DNA of 64,000 nucleotides from an uncultured Roseobacter sp. Its GTDB lineage: Bacteria > Pseudomonadota > Alphaproteobacteria > Rhodobacterales > Rhodobacteraceae. Made by a program: the position numbers and the translations under genes. Below are positions 60,326 through 64,000 of this stretch, one piece after another; the first letter of the stretch is position 1; each line of letters begins with the position of its first letter. A model generated the notes under the pieces. It saw nothing but the letters and a program-made list of their open reading frames with translations. It was not told the origin of the DNA and made no database searches. The stretch spans positions 248,001 through 312,000 of the forward strand of contig NZ_CANLKW010000001.1 of assembly GCF_947491795.1 (NCBI RefSeq), in the 5' to 3' direction.

Positions 60326-61230
60326 CGGGTCAGCACCAGTTCCTGAAGCCGTGCTTCCAGAACATGTGTGTAAATCTCTGTTGTTGCCACGTCCGCATGG
60401 CCCAGAAGCGTCTGGATTGACCGCAGATCGGCACCGTTGGCCAGCAGATGCGTCGCAAAGGCGTGCCGCAATGTGTGTGGCGTGACCTTGCCCGGGCTGA
60501 CGCCCCCGGCGACGGCTAGTTCCTTGATCAGCGCGTAGAAGCGATGCCGGGTCAGGTGTCCGGATTTCCCACGGGATGCAAAAAGAAAACGGGACGCCTG
60601 CTCACCTTTCTGGCGGCGTTCCGCTTCGGTTGCATCGCGCACTTCCAGCCAGGCGCTCAGAGCTGTGCGGGCCGGTGGTGACAGCGGGACCATCCGTTCC
60701 TTGCCGCCCTTGCCGGATATCAGCAGCATGCGCGGGTCGCCGCGCGTGGCGCTGACCGGCAGGCTGACCAGTTCCGTGACCCGCATGCCTGTCGCATACA
60801 ACAGCTCCATCAGGCAGGTGTTGCGCAGGCGGTCCGGACCGGCGCGTCCGGCCGTGCGCGCGGCCTGCAGCAACCGGTCGACTTCCTCCTCGCTCAGGGT
60901 TTTGGGCAGCCGTTTGTCCCGCCCGGGCCCACTGACCTGGATGGCCGGGTTGTCGCTGCGCCAGCCTTCCTCAAAAGCGAACCGGTAAAGCTGTTTGATG
61001 GCCGAAAGACGTCTGGCCCTTGTCGCGCGGGACAGCCCTTCACCGTCACACCGGATCAGATAGGCCTCGACATCGTCCCGGGTCACCTGGGTAAAGTCTT
61101 TGCTGTCAGCCTGCAGCCAGGTGTCAAAGGCCTGAAGATCGCGGCCATAGGCCAGCAGGGTGTTTCGCGCGGCCCCCAATTCGGCGGACTGCGCCTCCAG
61201 AAAAGCCGATATCCAGTGGTCATTGCTCAC
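60262..61230 (-). CDS. xerD: Tyrosine recombinase XerD
   Basis: A 322-residue site-specific recombinase. Catalytic residues are Arg150, Lys174, His252-x-x-Arg255, His278 and Tyr287, as in XerC/D. With XerC it resolves chromosome dimers at dif under FtsK control. Length and lack of an adjacent excisionase or integration site support a housekeeping role rather than a phage integrase. The 3' end overlaps the convergent metallophosphoesterase by 64 bases, and the start lies at the stop of the exported-protein gene. Confidence 0.93.
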   Translation of the reverse strand: MSNDHWISAFLEAQSAELGAARNTLLAYGRDLQAFDTWLQADSKDFTQVTRDDVEAYLIRCDGEGLSRATRARRLSAIKQLYRFAFEEGWRSDNPAIQVSGPGRDKRLPKTLSEEEVDRLLQAARTAGRAGPDRLRNTCLMELLYATGMRVTELVSLPVSATRGDPRMLLISGKGGKERMVPLSPPARTALSAWLEVRDATEAERRQKGEQASRFLFASRGKSGHLTRHRFYALIKELAVAGGVSPGKVTPHTLRHAFATHLLANGADLRSIQTLLGHADVATTEIYTHVLEARLQELVLTRHPLARDGTRKDTGKTSSEGQ

Positions 61231-62738
61231 AGGTTGTACCGTTCAAGCAACAGGACCTGCAGGGCAGCCCGGCGCGCTGTGTCCTCCAGCCCCAGACCGC
61301 GTAAAACGCTCAGTGCTTTTCCCAGTGCGACCGGATCACCCGAGGCACCGCTTTCCAGTTCGGCCAGTGCCATCAGAATACGCTCTCCCATCTGCGTGGC
61401 GGGTATTCCGGTAACCTGCGGCATTCCGGAAAACGCTCCGGCGATCTCTGCGTTGCGCGCAGTCCCCGCGACAAGGGGCAGCGGAACGCCCGTGGCAATC
61501 GCGGTCGCCAGATCCTGGGGATCTGCCGGAACGTCGCCGAATGCGGGAGACAGCAAAATCATTTCGCGGGCAATCCTGCCAGCTTCACCGTCCAGCCCCA
61601 GAGCCGTAAGTTGTTCGGCGAATATACCGGCAAAGGCGACCTCCAGCCGGGCGGCCTTCATGGTCTTCCAGGCAGATGGGAGAACCTCTGCCACATCCGA
61701 GGCCGAACGCCGGCTCAGAGCCTGATCCAGCTTTCTGACACCGGCAGCACGGTCCCAGACGCCGCCGGACGCCGCTGGTTTTCGCGCCGTATAAAGGCCC
61801 AGCAACTGATTGTCCGGCAGACTTCCGGCGCGTGCCAGACGCTCAGCCGCTTCCAGCTGAGCTTTCCAGCCTGTTACATCACGCAGGTCTGCCACCGCAT
61901 AGGCACGGGGCAGAAAACGCGTTGGCAGGGGTTCGCCAATAGCCTCGTGTAACCGAAAAAGCAGCGGCGTGATGCTGGCAGGCGGTGCCAGGGCAGGATC
62001 ACCCTCAAAAAGTTCCGGATCAAGAAACCGTTCCAGCAGGTTCAGCTGTGGGGTCGGAATTGTCCCCAGCACACGGCCTGCATCGTAAAGAACCGCAGCC
62101 GTGGCCCAGTCACCGCTCCGCATCCGGCAGAATACGCTGTGCCCGGCTGTTGGCGCAAGCTCAGGGCGGGCATTCTGCAGATCGCAGGCGGGATCCTCAT
62201 TACCGGTCAGCAGAGCCAGGTCCATATAGGCCGCAAAATGATTGCGGTCGCGCTTCGGACCGGCTTGCTCGATCAGCGCGAGCGCAGGCTCCAGCGCGCC
62301 GTAATCCCGCAGCAACCGGGCCCGGTCCAGCGTGAAGCCGTCTGCGTTCTCTGCATCATCGCCAGGGCCTGCCGCTTCGCTGAGCAGCAGACGGTAGAGC
62401 AGGGACTGTGCGGCAGGCAGACGCAGATCAGGCAGGTCGGCCATAAGCGCACCGAGCCGCTTTGGATCGCTGTCGCTCCAAAGGTCGGGGGGCAGGCCGC
62501 TCACAGCCGGAGGCACCAGCCCGATGCGCCGTTGTGTTTGTTCTGTCAGGGGGGAGACTGCCACATCCGGGGGCAGACGCTCGGTTCCGGTCCCGGGCAG
62601 TGGCGTGGCCACAACCGGTGACTGAACTTCGGGCTGCCGGTCAATCCAGTCAATGGCGGACAGCGGTTTGTCCCCGGCACCTGCAGGCAGCGCCCAGAAG
62701 AGTGTCGCTGCGCAGTATGAAGCGGGTTTACTCAGCAT
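61227..62738 (-). CDS. Hypothetical exported protein
   Basis: A 503-residue protein with an N-terminal signal-like segment (about 6-23) ending near Ala-Gly-Ala-Gly and then Pro/Leu/Ala-rich, mostly helical sequence with repeating 35-residue blocks that resemble TPR-type solenoids. No catalytic motif recognised. ATG 62738 lies inside the end of a 49-aa gene and appears coupled to it; a longer frame to 62813 would cover that gene completely. The stop overlaps the xerD start by four bases, so the three genes are probably one transcript. Confidence 0.7.
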   Translation of the reverse strand: MLSKPASYCAATLFWALPAGAGDKPLSAIDWIDRQPEVQSPVVATPLPGTGTERLPPDVAVSPLTEQTQRRIGLVPPAVSGLPPDLWSDSDPKRLGALMADLPDLRLPAAQSLLYRLLLSEAAGPGDDAENADGFTLDRARLLRDYGALEPALALIEQAGPKRDRNHFAAYMDLALLTGNEDPACDLQNARPELAPTAGHSVFCRMRSGDWATAAVLYDAGRVLGTIPTPQLNLLERFLDPELFEGDPALAPPASITPLLFRLHEAIGEPLPTRFLPRAYAVADLRDVTGWKAQLEAAERLARAGSLPDNQLLGLYTARKPAASGGVWDRAAGVRKLDQALSRRSASDVAEVLPSAWKTMKAARLEVAFAGIFAEQLTALGLDGEAGRIAREMILLSPAFGDVPADPQDLATAIATGVPLPLVAGTARNAEIAGAFSGMPQVTGIPATQMGERILMALAELESGASGDPVALGKALSVLRGLGLEDTARRAALQVLLLERYNL

Positions 62739-62877
62739 CCAGGGTGACGGGCACGCGCATTTCGCCCTGCGGCGCGCTGAAATCTGCTCCGAAATACGGA
62801 CCGACATAGGCATAGCCTGTCAGCCCGATAAATCCGACGACAAGAAGGAAGATCAGAAGTTTGAATAAGCGTCCCAT
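62728..62877 (-). CDS. 49-aa small membrane protein
   Basis: A small gene below usual cut-offs: 49 residues, Arg/Lys after the start, one hydrophobic span (about 6-24), then a soluble C-terminal stretch with Gly-Pro-Tyr-Phe-Gly-Ala-Asp-Phe. Good codon use. Its last 11 bases overlap the next gene's start (ATGCTGAGTAA), typical of coupled genes. No family recognised. First gene of the set ending in xerD and divergent from aroK with 85 bases between starts. Confidence 0.7.
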   Translation of the reverse strand: MGRLFKLLIFLLVVGFIGLTGYAYVGPYFGADFSAPQGEMRVPVTLDAE

Positions 62878-62962
62878 GGTGCTGCCCCGTTTTTTGCCTG
62901 CCTGCCGTTTTTACGCAACTTATATATGGCCTTTTCATCAATATCACGTCATTCAAGCGATT

Positions 62963-63556
62963 ATGAGCGATTTTCAGCAATCCCTGACCGATAACGCCGG
63001 AACACGCAGATATGTGTTGAAAAAGACGATTGTAATGGTCGGAATGATGGGTGCCGGGAAAACGGCTGTTGGTCGCGGGCTGGCGGGTTTGCTGGGGGTG
63101 TCATTCCTCGATTCGGATCACGAGATTGAGCTGGCCGCAGCGATGAGTGTGCCGGAAATATTTGCCCGTGACGGTGAGCCGTTTTTCCGGGCGCGCGAAA
63201 CCGAGGTGATAGAGCGTCTGTTGCAGGGTGAGCCTTGTGTTTTGTCCACTGGTGGCGGTGCGTTCCTGTCCGAGGTGAACCGGGCCAAAATCGCACAGCA
63301 CGGCGTCGCGGTCTGGCTGGACGCAGATATCGATCTGCTCTGGAACCGCGTGAAACACCGCGACACCCGCCCGCTGCTGCGCACTGACAACCCGCGCGCA
63401 ACGCTCGAAGCCCTTTTTGAAGCGCGGGTTCCCGACTACAGCAAAGCCGATCTTCGGGTGCCCTGCGCGCCGCCGGTGTCTATCGAGGCGATGGCGCTGC
63501 GGGTTGCGGATGTCCTGCAGACCCGGCCGGACGTACTGGAGCGCCGGAATGCCTGA
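62963..63556 (+). CDS. aroK: Shikimate kinase
   Basis: A 197-residue P-loop kinase phosphorylating shikimate in aromatic amino-acid synthesis. Walker A is Gly-Met-Met-Gly-Ala-Gly-Lys33-Thr; the substrate-binding Asp near 51-52 (Leu-Asp-Ser-Asp), the Arg in Phe-Phe-Arg and Gly-Gly-Gly-Ala near 96 are present. ATG 62963 is preferred to the longer frame, which runs into the promoter region. The 3' end overlaps aroB by eight bases, so they are coupled. Confidence 0.94.
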   Translation: MSDFQQSLTDNAGTRRYVLKKTIVMVGMMGAGKTAVGRGLAGLLGVSFLDSDHEIELAAAMSVPEIFARDGEPFFRARETEVIERLLQGEPCVLSTGGGAFLSEVNRAKIAQHGVAVWLDADIDLLWNRVKHRDTRPLLRTDNPRATLEALFEARVPDYSKADLRVPCAPPVSIEAMALRVADVLQTRPDVLERRNA

Positions 63557-64000
63557 AACCGTTCGTGTTAATCTGCCGGGCCGTGAATACGACGTGCGCA
63601 TCGGCCCGGGGCTGATTGCCGCTGCCGGAGACCATATCGCGCCCTTTCTGAAACGTTCGCGTGTAGCTGTGATCAGCGACGAAACCGTTGCCGCACTGCA
63701 TCTAGACAGCCTGCGTGACGGGCTGGCGGAGCAGGGCATCGCAATGCAGTCGCTCACGTTGCCCGCAGGCGAGGCGACCAAGTCCTGGGGCCCGCTGGAG
63801 CAGTCTGTCGAATGGCTGCTGGATCAGAAGGTCGAGCGCGGTGACATGGTCGTGGCTTTTGGGGGCGGTGTGATCGGCGATCTGGCAGGCTTTGCAGCTG
63901 CCGTACTGCGCCGGGGCGTGCGCTTTGTTCAGATCCCCACCTCTTTGCTGGCTCAGGTGGACAGTTCGGTGGGGGGCAAGACGGGCATCAATGCACCCCA
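63549..64000 (+). CDS. aroB: 3-dehydroquinate synthase (partial, runs off the window end)
   Basis: The first 150 codons of aroB, the second step of the shikimate pathway. Visible features are an N-terminal beta-hairpin start, Ser-Asp-Glu-Thr-Val, the glycine-rich NAD-binding region Gly-Gly-Gly-Val-Ile-Gly-Asp-Leu-Ala-Gly-Phe, and Pro-Thr-Ser-Leu-Leu-Ala-Gln-Val-Asp-Ser-Ser-Val-Gly-Gly-Lys-Thr. It starts eight bases before the end of aroK, giving a classic aroKB pair. Confidence 0.97.
   Translation, partial: MPETVRVNLPGREYDVRIGPGLIAAAGDHIAPFLKRSRVAVISDETVAALHLDSLRDGLAEQGIAMQSLTLPAGEATKSWGPLEQSVEWLLDQKVERGDMVVAFGGGVIGDLAGFAAAVLRRGVRFVQIPTSLLAQVDSSVGGKTGINAP

Noticed and set aside
60262..61230. 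xerD as a phage or island integrase
   Set aside because: Length and residues fit housekeeping XerD, and no att repeat, excisionase or phage gene is nearby.
62861..62962. Upstream extension of aroK
   Set aside because: Overlaps the divergent small gene's start and promoter; the shikimate kinase fold begins after 62963.

Overview
The window is ordinary chromosomal sequence from an alphaproteobacterium, most likely a marine Rhodobacterales (Roseobacter-group) bacterium. The evidence is the high-GC coding style, a C4-pathway 5-aminolevulinate synthase, a DksA lacking most zinc cysteines, two proteins with Rhodobacterales-type VPLPA-CTERM tails, a Bpt aminoacyl transferase, an oversized TRAP transporter, and methylamine/betaine-type demethylation genes. 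No prophage, insertion sequence, CRISPR array, conjugation gene or secondary-metabolite cluster was seen. About 58 protein genes (three of them too small for routine gene calling), two tRNAs and several strong regulatory structures are supported.

Layout. 1-3.0 kb: end of a pirin gene, tRNA-Asp, a haloacetate dehalogenase-like hydrolase and an M20 dipeptidase. 3.0-16.7 kb: housekeeping and envelope genes, namely hemA, rodZ, ispG, a periplasmic DsbA-like thioredoxin next to a BepA-like protease, an aminotransferase, a cell-wall amidase, PBP1A, release factor 2 and an amidase. 16.7-20.3 kb: a DUF2189 membrane protein, a Rieske oxygenase with a coupled 78-aa protein, and an XRE regulator with nearby inverted repeats. 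20.3-22.9 kb: ilvBH behind a complete attenuator (promoter, leader peptide rich in Leu/Val/Ile, antiterminator, terminator). 23-31.8 kb: a soluble MCP-like protein, a Cache sensor kinase and LuxR-type regulator divergent from a TRAP transporter of the TakP type, and a receiver protein fused to a degenerate kinase dimerization helix pair.

32-39.8 kb: a VPLPA-CTERM protein, bpt, RDD and DUF2852 membrane proteins, glnE with a coupled small protein, an rRNA methyltransferase and a PIN-domain protein. 39.8-44.7 kb: a minus-strand cluster of MoxR ATPase, GNAT, DUF2927 lipoprotein, a 55-aa membrane protein, a CoxE-type VWA protein and an M48 protease; this is the best candidate for a poorly described multi-gene system. 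44.9-50.4 kb: dksA, an FAD monooxygenase, arginase plus ornithine cyclodeaminase under a divergent Lrp-type regulator, dsbB and a YqaA protein, and tRNA-Leu. 50.6-56.7 kb: a MocA-like protein and two paralogous FAD/GcvT dehydrogenases facing away from each other around a DUF1330 gene. 56.8-64 kb: a second VPLPA-CTERM protein, a CorC/HlyC transporter, a divergent metallophosphoesterase, xerD, a hypothetical exported protein with a 49-aa membrane protein upstream, and aroK-aroB running off the end.

Themes: arginine goes to ornithine and then proline under Lrp control; methylated amines are probably demethylated by the Rieske and FAD/GcvT enzymes; keto-acid uptake is probably under two-component control; branched-chain amino-acid synthesis is under attenuation; and the wall/envelope set includes amidase, PBP1A, RodZ, DsbA/DsbB, BepA and the MoxR/VWA cluster.
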